The notes beneath the pieces were generated by a model that saw only the letters and a program-made list of their open reading frames with translations, was not told the DNA's origin and did no database searches. From Acanthornis magna (Eukaryota > Chordata > Aves > Passeriformes > Acanthizidae): a DNA stretch of 64,000 nucleotides. Both the position numbers and the translations under genes were made by a program. Shown in pieces: positions 63,961 through 64,000 of the stretch (its first letter is position 1; every line of letters begins with the position of its first letter). Where the stretch lies: positions 13,100,001 to 13,164,000 of the forward strand of contig JAWUZG010000032.1 in NCBI GenBank assembly GCA_036785705.1. Reading direction: 5' to 3'.

Positions 63961-64000
63961 TAAATTCATGGAATTATAGATCATTGAAGCTGGAGAACAC
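63961..64000 (-). mobile_element. CR1 3' end, cut by the window edge
   Basis: The last 40 bases (aattcatggaattatagatc, then attgaagctggagaacac) resemble the reverse complement of the CR1 terminus. The rest of the element would continue past the window, within ELOVL4 intron 1. Confidence 0.6.

Noticed and set aside
58287..64000. ELOVL4 exon 1
   Set aside because: No minus-strand segment encoding the conserved N-terminal peptide with a donor of the required phase, and no CpG island, was seen.

Overview
The window is vertebrate nuclear DNA, almost certainly from a bird. It contains one recognisable protein-coding gene, split by introns, on the minus strand. The dispersed repeats are fragments of CR1 LINEs with the typical avian 3' end (tandem ATTCTATG-like octamers), plus copies of a long terminal repeat that I recognise from bird genomes. 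No Alu, B1/B2 or L1-like sequence is apparent. There are no bacterial-style operons, tRNA or rRNA genes, or CRISPR arrays.

Right part (about 41.6-64 kb): ELOVL4, the very-long-chain fatty acid elongase, is transcribed right to left. Five coding exons can be placed to the base: 58099-58286, 54757-54837, 47975-48146, 45659-45786 and 44888-45163. All have GT-AG splice sites and the phases join without a break. They encode 280 residues, corresponding to residues 35-314 of a protein that would be 314 long if exon 1 has the mammalian length. All the ELO-family motifs and the C-terminal lysine ER-retrieval signal are intact. Exon 1, with the start codon and promoter, was not found and probably lies beyond base 64000. 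The 3' UTR begins at 44887; its end cannot be fixed from sequence alone because several AATAAA signals occur.

Left part (1 to about 41 kb): this appears to be intergenic. It holds CR1 pieces in both orientations, two copies of one avian LTR family in opposite orientation (28.6-29.2 kb and 31.1-31.8 kb), a possible third LTR-like piece of another family (19.1 kb), microsatellites, homopolymers, and several small tandem or hairpin structures. Every long open frame here is either a CR1 remnant or of a length expected by chance. In mammals the neighbours of ELOVL4 are SH3BGRL2 and TTK; I recognised no exon of either.

I did not find an undescribed gene system. The points most worth checking are local: a 92-bp direct duplication inside ELOVL4 intron 3, clusters of perfect hairpins next to short tandem repeats (near 1.8 and 8.6 kb), a CR1 reverse-transcriptase fragment with its segments in swapped order, and a perfect palindrome just inside ELOVL4 intron 2 beside a weak splice donor.
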